Part shown: positions 39,338-51,197 of the stretch, in pieces
Numbering within the stretch: the first letter of the stretch is position 1
Layout: every line of letters begins with the position of its first letter
Assembly (NCBI GenBank): GCA_016000195.1
Contig: JAECRO010000005.1
Location: 38,010-102,009 of the forward strand
Direction: 5' to 3'
Source: Burkholderiales bacterium
Lineage (GTDB): Bacteria > Pseudomonadota > Gammaproteobacteria > Burkholderiales > Burkholderiaceae_C
DNA: 64,000 bases
The notes under the pieces: generated by a model
The model's database searches: none
What the model was told of the DNA's origin: nothing
Seen by the model: only the letters and a program-made list of their open reading frames with translations
Translations under genes and position numbers: made by a program

Positions 39338-39922
39338 TCACAGGCGGGTCCGGGAGGCGATTTCCTGCTCCATCGCCTGCGTCAGCTGGACATACATCTT
39401 GAGCTTGTCGGTAATCTCGCGCAGGCGCACGCCGATTTGCAGGGACAGGGCCAGGATCAGCTTGGCGGCCACGGGCGCATTTTCCTGCATCAGCCGGTTC
39501 AAGGCCTCGCGCGTCAGGATGGCGCAGCGCAGCGGGGTGGCGGCAATGCAGGTGGCGTAGCGCGGCTGGGCGTCCAGCAGGCCCAGCTCGCCAATCAGGC
39601 TGCCCGGCCCCAGCACGGTGATGGTGATGGGCTCGACGCGGCTCACCACCAGCGTTTCCACGGTCACTTCGCCGTCGAGCAGCAGCAGCATGAAGCCGGT
39701 GTCGCGCGCATCGCCTTCACGAATAAAGATCGTTCCCTTGGCCACCAGTTGCGGCTGCATGTAACGCACGATGACGCGGGCTTCCTCAAGCGTCAGCTGC
39801 ATCAGGGCGGTCGGGGCCATCAGCAGCTCGGCCGCGAGGTCAGCCGACCCGGAGCCTTCCGTCGTGTCCTGCGGCCCACCGTCAGTGTGTAAGAAAGTTT
39901 TCTTGAAAATGTTTTTTAACAT
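39338..39922 (-). CDS. Cyclic nucleotide-binding domain protein
   Basis: GTIFIREGDARDTGFMLLLLDGEVTVETL...PGSLIGELGLLDAQPRYATCIAATPLRCAILTREAL. Confidence 0.85.
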   Translation of the reverse strand: MLKNIFKKTFLHTDGGPQDTTEGSGSADLAAELLMAPTALMQLTLEEARVIVRYMQPQLVAKGTIFIREGDARDTGFMLLLLDGEVTVETLVVSRVEPITITVLGPGSLIGELGLLDAQPRYATCIAATPLRCAILTREALNRLMQENAPVAAKLILALSLQIGVRLREITDKLKMYVQLTQAMEQEIASRTRL

Positions 39923-39990
39923 GGGGGGCGCTGGGTAATTTGATGGCTGACGGCTTGCTGCCGGCATTCGATGCTTAAAATCGAGCTTAA

Positions 39991-40077
39991 CTCAAGGAGC
40001 GTTGCAGCGAAACGGTGGTTTCGTCAGGCTTGGGTAAACAGGGCCGCCCCCTCCCTTTTTAGCAACGACGCTCACCT
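39991..40077 (+). ncRNA. S-adenosylhomocysteine (SAH) riboswitch candidate
   Basis: CAAGGAGCGTTGCAGCGAAACGGTGGTTTCGTCAGGCTTGGGTAAAC...AGCAACGACGCTCACC matches remembered SAH-riboswitch pattern (GGAGCGyTGCarC..., CAGGCTyGG, AACGRCGCTC) directly upstream of metH cobalamin half. Confidence 0.85.
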
Positions 40078-40094
40078 TTATTCCAAGGTGAGCC

Positions 40095-42926
<2,832 letters not shown>

Positions 42927-43051
42927 AACCCGCCTGCCGGTGCGGCTGAAGTGGCGCGGGGGCGCCCGTCTCAGGCGGCGCGGCGCTTGCCGTTCGGCGT
43001 CGAACCAGCCGTGACCAGATGCGTGACCGTGCCCTGTTCGGCCAGCGCGGC

Positions 43052-46000
43052 TCAGGTTTCCTCGCGCAAAGCCAGCTCCCTGCCAAATACTTCAACCACT
43101 TTTTCCACGCCGGGCATCACCATCATCTTCAGGTGGGAGCCATCGATGGGCGTCACGCGGATGTCGCCGTGAATGTGCTTCTCCCAGCCCAGACAGTTTC
43201 CGGCGGCCAGGTACTGTGTTCTGGCCTGCGTTGCCCGGAAAAGAAGCAGCGATCCGTGGTAGGGCTGCGCCTGGTAGCGGTCCTGCGCCTGGAGGTAGTT
43301 GCGGAACAGGTAGAAGTCGGCCACTTCTTGCATGTCGGGTCCGGCGACGGTGGCATTCTCCTGCGCCTTCGCCTGCGTGATGCTGGCCGCTACCGCGCGG
43401 TCTCTTTTGTTTTGCTCCGAGCGTTCCATTGCAAACTTCAGCGACCAGTGCCGCAACAGCCACAAGCGCTTGAGCAGCGGAATCCTGCGTTTTTCGGCCT
43501 CCGGGGACAGCGTGTCTATCATCCCGAGCCGCGCGATTTTCGCGCCCGCCCGGGTCAGTTGCTGCGCCATTTCAAAGGCGATCACGCCGCCGCCGGAAAA
43601 GCCGGCGAGCTGATAGGGGCCGTGCGGGTCCACCGAGCGCACGGCCTCGACATATTGCGCCGCCATGGCCTCAATCGTCGTATGAAAAGGCAGCTTGCCA
43701 TCAACCCCCTGCGCCTGCAGGCCGTAGAAGGGCTGGTCCGGCCCCAGCCGGTCGGAAATAATCTTGTAGTTGAGCACGTTGCCGCCGGCCCCGTGAATGA
43801 AAAACAGCGGACGGCGGCCCGGGCGCCCCCGGCAGATTCTCACCAGCGGAGAAAATGCGCGCGCGGCGGGCCGGGTGAACGGCAAGGCGTCTGCTGCCGA
43901 TGCGCTGGCGTCCGGCCTGAGGTTGTTTTTGACGGTGGCGGCAAGGGTGGCAAGCGTTGGTGCTTCAAACAAGGTGGCCAGTGGCAGCTCAACGGCGAAT
44001 TGCTTTCGGATTTGCGCGAACAGCCGGACGGCCGTGAGCGAATGGCCGCCGAGCGCGAAAAAGTCGTCCTCCGAGCTGATTTCCTCGACCCCCAGAAGCT
44101 CGCGCCACAGCTGGGCGATGGCGGACTCGACCGGGCACGGGGCGCTCTGGCCGGGGCTGTGGCGCACACTGATGGCGGCAGGTGGCGGCGCCTCGGGCGC
44201 GGCATCGGCCACCGCCTTGTCCACTGGCGCATCGTCTGGCCCGGCCCCGCCGAGGATGCCTGGCGCAGTCTGCTCCAAATGCGCGGCCAGTTCCCGAACG
44301 GTCGGGAAACGCGCCATGTCGGCAAGGCCGACCCGGCACCCATGCGCCGCATGCAGCCGGTGCTGCACCTGCACCGCCCGGAAAAAGCTCCCGCCCAGAT
44401 CGAAGAAGTTGTCGGTGGCCGCCACGGTGGGCTGGCCCAGCACCTGCTCCCACACGGCGGCGATGGCCTTTTCGGGCGGGCTTTGCGGCAGCCCGGCGCC
44501 AGCATCCGCGGTATCCAGCCGGGGCGGCAGCAACGCGCGCCGGTCCACCTTGCCATTGGGCGTCAGCGGAAACTCGCGCAACATCACGATGGCCCTCGGC
44601 AGCATGATGTCAGGCAGTGTTTCGGCCATGCTGCACCGGATGCTCCCGGTGTCGAGCACGCCTTCGCCCTGCGGCGTGATATAGGCGGCCAGGCTCCAGT
44701 CGCCCGCTGCGTCCTCCCGGGCAATGACCACGGCGTCCTTGACGCCCGGCTGGCGCAGCAGCACGCTTTCAATTTCGCCCAGCTCGATCCGGTGGCCGCG
44801 AATCTTCACCTGATGGTCGATGCGGCCCAGGAACTCCAGCGCGCCGCCGGGGTGGCGGCGCACCAGGTCGCCGGTACGGTAAAAGCGCGCGCCCGGCTCG
44901 GCAGGATCGGCAATGAAACGCTCCGCGCTCAGTTCCGGGCGCTGCCAGTAGCCGCCAGACACGCCGGCGCCGCCTATGAGCAGTTCGCCGGCGACCAGCG
45001 CCGGGCATTCGGCGCCTGCCGGCGTGCGGATGGACAGCCGCGTGTTGGCAATCGGCTGCCCCAGCGGAACGAAGTCGCCGATGTCCGCCAGCGCGCAGGC
45101 GGTTGACCAGACCGTGGTTTCGGTCGGCCCGTACATGTTGAAAAAAGACCCGGGAACCAGGGCCCGAAGTTCCCTCGCCAGCTTCAGGGACAGCGCTTCG
45201 CCGCCCACCAGGAGCGCCGACAGGCGGGACAAGGCCTGGCGGCCCAGCGTGTCCGCCACCAGCATCGACGCCATCGAAGGGGTGCATTGCAGGTGCGTCA
45301 CCTGCTCGTCCAGGATGGTTTGCGCGACCGGGCGATAAGGCAGGGCATTGGAATGCAGGACGATGGTGAAGCCGCGCGTCAGGGTCCAGCAGAGTTCGAG
45401 CACCGAGATGTCAAAGCACAGACTGGTCACGGCAATCCACCGGCCGGGCGGGTCGTGGGGAATGCGCGCGTCCAGGCCGGCAAAAAAGTTGAGCACGTTG
45501 GGGTGCGTGACGACCACGCCCTTGGGGCGGCCGGTCGAGCCGGAGGTATAGATCAGGTAGGCAATGCGCGGCGCTCCGGCTGGCGCGCCACTGGCCGCCA
45601 GGACGGGTGACGGGAAGGAAGGCTGCCCGGGCGCGTCAATCAAAAACACTTTTTCGGCGGGTATGGCCAGCTTGGCCGTGACCGCGCCACACGTCAGGAC
45701 CAGCGCCGCGCCGGAATCCTCGATCATGTACAAAAGCCGGTCGTGCGGATAGTCGGGGTCCAGCGGCAGGTAGCCCGCGCCAGCTTTCAGGATGGCCAGC
45801 ACGCCGGCCACCAGATCGGGGCCGCGCTCAAGGCACAGGCCGACAATGTCGCCCGCCCTGACGCCACGCGCCGCGAGGCGGCCAGCCAGTGCCGTGGCCC
45901 GGTCATCGAGTTCGCGGTACGACAGCATTTGCCCCCGAAAAGAGAGGGCTGCGTGATGCGGCGTTCGGGCGGCTTGCGCGGCTATCGCCTCATGCACGCC

Positions 46001-47659
46001 CAGGGTGGCGTCGCAGGGCGTTGCCGTCGCGTTCATCGCCGCCAGCATGCCGGCTTCAGCCTCGGGCAACAGGGGAATCGCCGCCACGCGCGCCGCGCCC
46101 GGAAAGGCCTTCAGGTAAGCGGCCAGGTGGCCGGCCATCCGCTGAAGGGTTTCGCTTGAAAAAACGGCGGCATCGGCGACAAGCGACAGGCCTCCGGCAT
46201 TGGCCATCAGCGCGAGATCGGCCTTGGCCGGGGCCGCCGCGCCGCTCAGGCCAAGGCCAAGGCCGACCTTGCCCCAGTGCTCGCCAGCGCCTGAGCGGCC
46301 CAGCCGCGAGGGCAGATCGCGCGGGCAGGGACCGGCCTGGTGCATCCTGGCGACTTCGCCGGCTGCGCGCTCTGCGGCTTGCTGCGCCGAGCCCTCGGGC
46401 ATCGTTTCAAGCGTCAGGGGAACCCACGGCGACAGCCAGCCCGCCAGTCCGCTGGCGCTGGCATCGAGCACGCGGTCGGAATACAGCATGGAAATCCGTT
46501 GCTGTCCGGTCAGGGCCGTCAGCCAGGCAAAGAAGGCCGCGACAGTCGTGGCGCGGTCGGGCGCGGGTGCCTGAAGAAGCCCTACGCGAAGCAGCTGCCG
46601 CGCGCCTGGCTGCGATGCGCCCGGCTTTTGCGGGTAGGGAATTTCAACCGGCGCCAGCGTGGCAAAGGCCTGGCGCCAGAATCGCTCGCCCTGGCCGATT
46701 TCCGGGGTACGGCTAGCGAGCTGCTCGCGCAGCCGGGCCGCCAGCGTGGGCAGCACCATGCCTGCGGCAAGGGCGGGGCCGGGCGCGGCACCCCAGGCAT
46801 CGGCCAATCCGCCGAGCACGATGTCGCCCTCGGCGGTGGCGATGCGCACGCCCTCGCCATTCACCTGCAGCACCGTGCCGGGCGCGGCGCCGGAGGCATG
46901 CGCCGGGATGCGCGCCGAGCGGACCAGCAGCGTGCGGTCGCCCAGGTAGATTTTGGCGCGTGCCACCGGACTGGCGTAGGGGCCGAAGTCGAGCGCGCCG
47001 ACGAGGCGCGCGAGTTCGGCGGCGGGGCGCGAAAAGTCAAGGGTGCCGAGTGCCGGCGGACGCGGCGGGCCGTCAGGGCCGCGACCTGCCGCCGTCGCCC
47101 CGGACAAAGGCCGTGCGGCGCCTTGCGCGATCGCCGGCATTTCTCCTCCGATCTCCCCGATGATCGATTTAAAGCTCTCAAGGCCCGCTTCGTAGCACCG
47201 GGCCCGCAGGCTCAATGCCGTCTCGCCTGCCGCAATGTCAAAGGCCACCTGCCGCACGGCGCGGCTTTCATTCTCCGGCGCCATGTCGCGCCAGCTGACG
47301 CCGTGCCTTGTTTCCTGCGTCATGAGCGCCCAGGCCGGCGCGTGCCCGCCGGCATGGCGGGGAAGCAGCGAATCGTGAAAATCGAGGGCCAGCTTTTGCG
47401 CGCGGGAAACCAGCTCGACTGGCAACGCACGAGCGCTGGCCATGCTGAAGAGGCAGTCGAACGCAACATCCGGCAGGCTGAGCCACGCAGCCGCGTCAGC
47501 CAAAACGGCGATGCCCCGGGCTTGCGCCCAGCGGACGGTGCCCGGCCTGGCGGTAATGACGGCCCGGATGCCGTGCCCGGCATTCAGATAGGCTTCAGCG
47601 CAATGAATCAGAAGGCTTTCATCGCCTGAAAAAACGGCACTTGTCGAGTTACTGTTCAT
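43052..47659 (-). CDS. NRPS: formyltransferase-like / partial C-like / A / PCP / PCP / TE
   Basis: N-term LDFHDSLLPRHAGGHAPAWAL; A-domain YLIYTSGSTGRPKGVVVTH, YRTGDLVRR; carrier segments DNFFDLGGSFFRAVQV and DDFFALGGHSLTAVRL; TE FFIHGAGG, GFSGGG. Confidence 0.93.
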   Translation of the reverse strand: MNSNSTSAVFSGDESLLIHCAEAYLNAGHGIRAVITARPGTVRWAQARGIAVLADAAAWLSLPDVAFDCLFSMASARALPVELVSRAQKLALDFHDSLLPRHAGGHAPAWALMTQETRHGVSWRDMAPENESRAVRQVAFDIAAGETALSLRARCYEAGLESFKSIIGEIGGEMPAIAQGAARPLSGATAAGRGPDGPPRPPALGTLDFSRPAAELARLVGALDFGPYASPVARAKIYLGDRTLLVRSARIPAHASGAAPGTVLQVNGEGVRIATAEGDIVLGGLADAWGAAPGPALAAGMVLPTLAARLREQLASRTPEIGQGERFWRQAFATLAPVEIPYPQKPGASQPGARQLLRVGLLQAPAPDRATTVAAFFAWLTALTGQQRISMLYSDRVLDASASGLAGWLSPWVPLTLETMPEGSAQQAAERAAGEVARMHQAGPCPRDLPSRLGRSGAGEHWGKVGLGLGLSGAAAPAKADLALMANAGGLSLVADAAVFSSETLQRMAGHLAAYLKAFPGAARVAAIPLLPEAEAGMLAAMNATATPCDATLGVHEAIAAQAARTPHHAALSFRGQMLSYRELDDRATALAGRLAARGVRAGDIVGLCLERGPDLVAGVLAILKAGAGYLPLDPDYPHDRLLYMIEDSGAALVLTCGAVTAKLAIPAEKVFLIDAPGQPSFPSPVLAASGAPAGAPRIAYLIYTSGSTGRPKGVVVTHPNVLNFFAGLDARIPHDPPGRWIAVTSLCFDISVLELCWTLTRGFTIVLHSNALPYRPVAQTILDEQVTHLQCTPSMASMLVADTLGRQALSRLSALLVGGEALSLKLARELRALVPGSFFNMYGPTETTVWSTACALADIGDFVPLGQPIANTRLSIRTPAGAECPALVAGELLIGGAGVSGGYWQRPELSAERFIADPAEPGARFYRTGDLVRRHPGGALEFLGRIDHQVKIRGHRIELGEIESVLLRQPGVKDAVVIAREDAAGDWSLAAYITPQGEGVLDTGSIRCSMAETLPDIMLPRAIVMLREFPLTPNGKVDRRALLPPRLDTADAGAGLPQSPPEKAIAAVWEQVLGQPTVAATDNFFDLGGSFFRAVQVQHRLHAAHGCRVGLADMARFPTVRELAAHLEQTAPGILGGAGPDDAPVDKAVADAAPEAPPPAAISVRHSPGQSAPCPVESAIAQLWRELLGVEEISSEDDFFALGGHSLTAVRLFAQIRKQFAVELPLATLFEAPTLATLAATVKNNLRPDASASAADALPFTRPAARAFSPLVRICRGRPGRRPLFFIHGAGGNVLNYKIISDRLGPDQPFYGLQAQGVDGKLPFHTTIEAMAAQYVEAVRSVDPHGPYQLAGFSGGGVIAFEMAQQLTRAGAKIARLGMIDTLSPEAEKRRIPLLKRLWLLRHWSLKFAMERSEQNKRDRAVAASITQAKAQENATVAGPDMQEVADFYLFRNYLQAQDRYQAQPYHGSLLLFRATQARTQYLAAGNCLGWEKHIHGDIRVTPIDGSHLKMMVMPGVEKVVEVFGRELALREET

Positions 47660-47676
47660 GGGGTTCCTTCATGTGC

Positions 47677-48444
47677 TCAGGGCTGCTGCGGCTGGCCGGC
47701 TGGAGGGGCTGCCCGGAAAAAATCCGGGTCATGGTAAATCACGTTGATCTCGCCTGCAGCAGCGCCGGCCCGGCGGCCTTCAAGGACCAGCGAAGCCACG
47801 CAGCCGGGCGGCGAGGTCAAGGAAATGGCCCATGCGCACGCTAGCGAGGCGTCGCCAGAGGCCGGCGAAACCTTGAACCAGCCTGGCCCGGTTTTATGGC
47901 AGCGGATCGGCGGGTTGGCGAACGACAGCCCGCACCCCCTGGATTTCCAGTAGGCTTCCAGCAGCGTCCAGTAAATGAAGAAGTGGCGCGGCGCATCACC
48001 GCCCCGTTCCATCTCGCGGCGCAGCGCATCGGGCAGTTCCACAAAGCCGGCGAGCAGGTCCAGCTCCGCCGTGTCGCCGTCAAGCGACTCCACGTCGATC
48101 CCGACCGGCCCGATCCGCGTCACGGCGCACACCACCCGGCTGCGGGTGCGCGCGTGGCTGAAGTAAATGCCCGGGTCTTCAGGCGCCGTCAGCAGGGGCT
48201 TGCCGCTGGCTGCGCTTGAAAATGAAAGCTCGCCCGGCGGCACCGCAAGCGCGCTTGCCAGCGCCAGACGGCGCAAGGCATGCGCCAGAATGTAGGCGCG
48301 CCGGTCGGCTTCGAGCCGGAATAAGCACGCGCGAAAGCGCTCGAAGGAGTCGAGCCATGCGGCCAGCCCTGACCATTGCGCCTCGTCAAAATCTTTCGGA
48401 TGCGCTGCCCAGACATGCACCCCGCCCGCTTGATTGATGCTCAC
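47677..48444 (-). CDS. Sfp-type 4'-phosphopantetheinyl transferase
   Basis: LSFSSAASGKPLLTAPEDPGIYFSHARTRSRVVCAV, GIDVESLDGD, WTLLEAYWKSRGCGL; internal start MSINQAGGVHVW. Confidence 0.9.
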   Translation of the reverse strand: MSINQAGGVHVWAAHPKDFDEAQWSGLAAWLDSFERFRACLFRLEADRRAYILAHALRRLALASALAVPPGELSFSSAASGKPLLTAPEDPGIYFSHARTRSRVVCAVTRIGPVGIDVESLDGDTAELDLLAGFVELPDALRREMERGGDAPRHFFIYWTLLEAYWKSRGCGLSFANPPIRCHKTGPGWFKVSPASGDASLACAWAISLTSPPGCVASLVLEGRRAGAAAGEINVIYHDPDFFRAAPPAGQPQQP

Positions 48445-48939
48445 GATGCCCCCTGTTCCTGAAAAGAAATTGTATGAACGCCCCATGCGCTTTACAACTG
48501 TCCCCATAAAGCAGGGGCGCGCGCGGGCATGCTGTCAATGCGCCAGATTTGAGGAGGTTCAAGCGGATGGAAAATGCCTTATTTCTAATCAAACAAGCCT
48601 CTTGCGCAGGTGCAGCATGCCTGTATTGCTATATAAAAAATAGCAAATCCGTTGGCTTGCCAAAACTGCCCTGCAGGCCTGCGCGGTCCTGGCATGGGTA
48701 CCCATGAATCACGCAGGTTGGCCGGCCAGCTTATTCGCCCCGTCCCTTTTGAGGCGACAGGAGGACGGATTCAACCCTTCCGGCCAGCCCCAGGCCAGCT
48801 TGCGCATTGCTTGCCGGTGTTACGTAAAGCAACGTCTTCGGGACGTGAAAAAAATGAAAGCAGGCTGCAGATTTGCTACGGAACGTGACAGGCGCCATGG
48901 GAGGGCCCCACGAGGCGCTGGCACTGCCGCGCTGGCTTG

Positions 48940-50484
48940 CTAATGCGCACCCTTCAAGACCCGCCGGTACTGCACGGCTTCGGCCACATGCGTGAGCTGC
49001 ACTGTTTTGGCGCCGGCCAGGTCGGCAATGGTGCGCGCCACTTTCAGGCAGCGGTGAATGCCCCGGCCCGACCAGCCCAGCCGCGTCGCCGCCGTGTTGA
49101 GGAACTTGGCCGCTGCGGCATCGAGCTGGCATTGCGCATCAATCGCCTGGCCCTGCAGCGCCTGGTTGGCGCTGCCCTGCCGGTCCATGGCGCGCGCCCT
49201 GGCCTGCACGACGCGGCTGCGGATGGCGTCCGTGGATTCACCCGGCGGCGTGTTCACCAGCTCGTCGGCGGCCAGCGCGCCCACTTCCACATGCAGGTCG
49301 ATCCGGTCCAGCAGCGGGCCGCTGAGCTTGCCCTGGTAACGCGACACCTGGTCGGGCGAGCAGCGGCAGGTGCGCAGGCTGGAGCCCAGGTAGCCGCAGG
49401 GGCAGGGGTTCATGGCGGCGATGAGCTGAAAGCGCGCCGGAAACTCGGCCCGGCTCGCGGCCCGGGAAATGGTGATGGTGCCCGACTCCAGCGGTTCGCG
49501 CAGGGCTTCGAGCGCGGCCCTTGGAAATTCCGGCAGTTCGTCGAGGAAAAGTATGCCGCGATGCGCCAGCGAAATCTCACCCGGGCGCGGTGGCGAGCCG
49601 CCGCCCACCAGCGCCACCGCGCTGGCCGTGTGGTGCGGCGCGCAGGTCGGCCGCACGGCCCAGCTGTCCAGGCTGAAGCGCCCGCCCAGCGACGCGACGG
49701 CAGCGGTTTCCAGCGCTTCTTCGGTCGTCATGGCCGGCAGCAGGCCGGCAAAGCGCTGCGCCAGCATGGACTTGCCCGAGCCCGGCGAGCCGACCATCAA
49801 AATGCTGTGCCCGCCGGCCGCCGCAATCTCCAGCGCGCGGCGGGCGGCGGCCTGGCCCTTGACATCGGCCAGGTCCGGGTAGGCCGGTTGCAGGGCCGGC
49901 AAGGTGGGCGCGATGCGCGTCCAGCCTTGCGCTACTTCGGGCACGGCGTCGCCGGGCAGGAACTGCCTGACCACATCGAGCAGGTGGTGGGCGCGGTAAA
50001 TCTCCGCATCGGGCACCAGCGCCGCTTCCTGCGCACTGCCTTCGGGCAGCACCAGCCGGGGCAGCTTTTGCGGCGTGCCGCGCGCCGGCCGGGCAATCGC
50101 CAGGCTCATGGCGAGCGCGCCCCGCACCGGCCGCACGTCGCCGCCCAGCGACAGCTCGCCGGCAAATTCATAGCCCGCCAGCTTGCGCGCATCAATCTGG
50201 CCGCTGGCGGCCAGGATGCCCAGCGCAATCGGCAGGTCAAAGCGGCCCGAATCCTTGGGCAGGTCGGCCGGCGCCAGGTTGACCGTGATGCGCTTGTTGC
50301 CCGGAAACTCCAGTCCGGCATTCTGGATGGCCGAGCGCACCCGCTCGCGCGCTTCCTTGACTTCGGTATCGGCCAGCCCGACCAGCGTGAAGCTGGGCAA
50401 GCCGTTGGCCAGATGCACTTCGACGCAGACCGGCCGGGCTTCCAGGCCCAGCAATGCACGGCTATGCACTAAAGACAAGCTCAT
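48940..50484 (-). CDS. YifB/ComM family Mg-chelatase-like AAA ATPase
   Basis: VHLANGLPSFTLVGLADTEVKEARERVRSAIQNAGLEFP, MVGSPGSGKSMLAQRFAGLLP, GILFLDELPEFPRAALEALREPLE, MNPCPCGYLG. Confidence 0.95.
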   Translation of the reverse strand: MSLSLVHSRALLGLEARPVCVEVHLANGLPSFTLVGLADTEVKEARERVRSAIQNAGLEFPGNKRITVNLAPADLPKDSGRFDLPIALGILAASGQIDARKLAGYEFAGELSLGGDVRPVRGALAMSLAIARPARGTPQKLPRLVLPEGSAQEAALVPDAEIYRAHHLLDVVRQFLPGDAVPEVAQGWTRIAPTLPALQPAYPDLADVKGQAAARRALEIAAAGGHSILMVGSPGSGKSMLAQRFAGLLPAMTTEEALETAAVASLGGRFSLDSWAVRPTCAPHHTASAVALVGGGSPPRPGEISLAHRGILFLDELPEFPRAALEALREPLESGTITISRAASRAEFPARFQLIAAMNPCPCGYLGSSLRTCRCSPDQVSRYQGKLSGPLLDRIDLHVEVGALAADELVNTPPGESTDAIRSRVVQARARAMDRQGSANQALQGQAIDAQCQLDAAAAKFLNTAATRLGWSGRGIHRCLKVARTIADLAGAKTVQLTHVAEAVQYRRVLKGAH

Positions 50485-50503
50485 TCGGTGACTTTCTTAT
50501 AAA

Positions 50504-50544
50504 TGCATCAAAGTTGTGCATCGGGTCTGCATCAAGATGGTGCG
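50504..50544 (+). promoter_or_regulatory. Two NtrC-like sites upstream of glnK
   Basis: TGCATCAAAGTTGTGCA (50504-50520) and TGCATCAAGATGGTGCG (50528-50544), cf. TGCACY-N5-GGTGCA. Confidence 0.65.
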
Positions 50545-50625
50545 TAACAGCTTGTAAGCCTCTAGCGTAACCCGGCAATCCATGAAATCAGCCGGCCGCT
50601 TTCAGAGCGGAAAAACAAAAATAAC

Positions 50626-50641
50626 TGGCACGGTCCCTGCT
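50626..50641 (+). promoter_or_regulatory. sigma54 promoter for glnK-amtB
   Basis: TGGCACG-GTCC-CTGCT, cf. TGGCACG-N4-TTGCW; correct GG-GC spacing. Confidence 0.75.
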
Positions 50642-50767
50642 AAAGAAGTTCCGCCAACTTTAAAAAATTTTCGGGATTTCATGAAATCAATCTTCGTCAC
50701 CCTCGTTTATAGCGGCCGCTCTGTCACCAAGAACACGCTGGACGTGATGCCTACAAAAACCCTGTAA

Positions 50768-51163
<396 letters not shown>

Positions 51164-51197
51164 CATCACCACCCTGAAAAAAAAAGAGAACATTGAC

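Noticed and set aside
43019-45106. 695-aa antisense ORF over the NRPS
   Set aside because: Mirror of NRPS coding sequence, no recognisable family
48640-48935. Short ORFs between PPTase and comM
   Set aside because: No family resemblance; region is repeat-bearing intergenic sequence
48937-50472. 511-aa antisense ORF over comM
   Set aside because: Shadow ORF of YifB/ComM
50582-50767. 61-aa ORF upstream of glnK
   Set aside because: Overlaps the sigma54 promoter region and has no protein-like features
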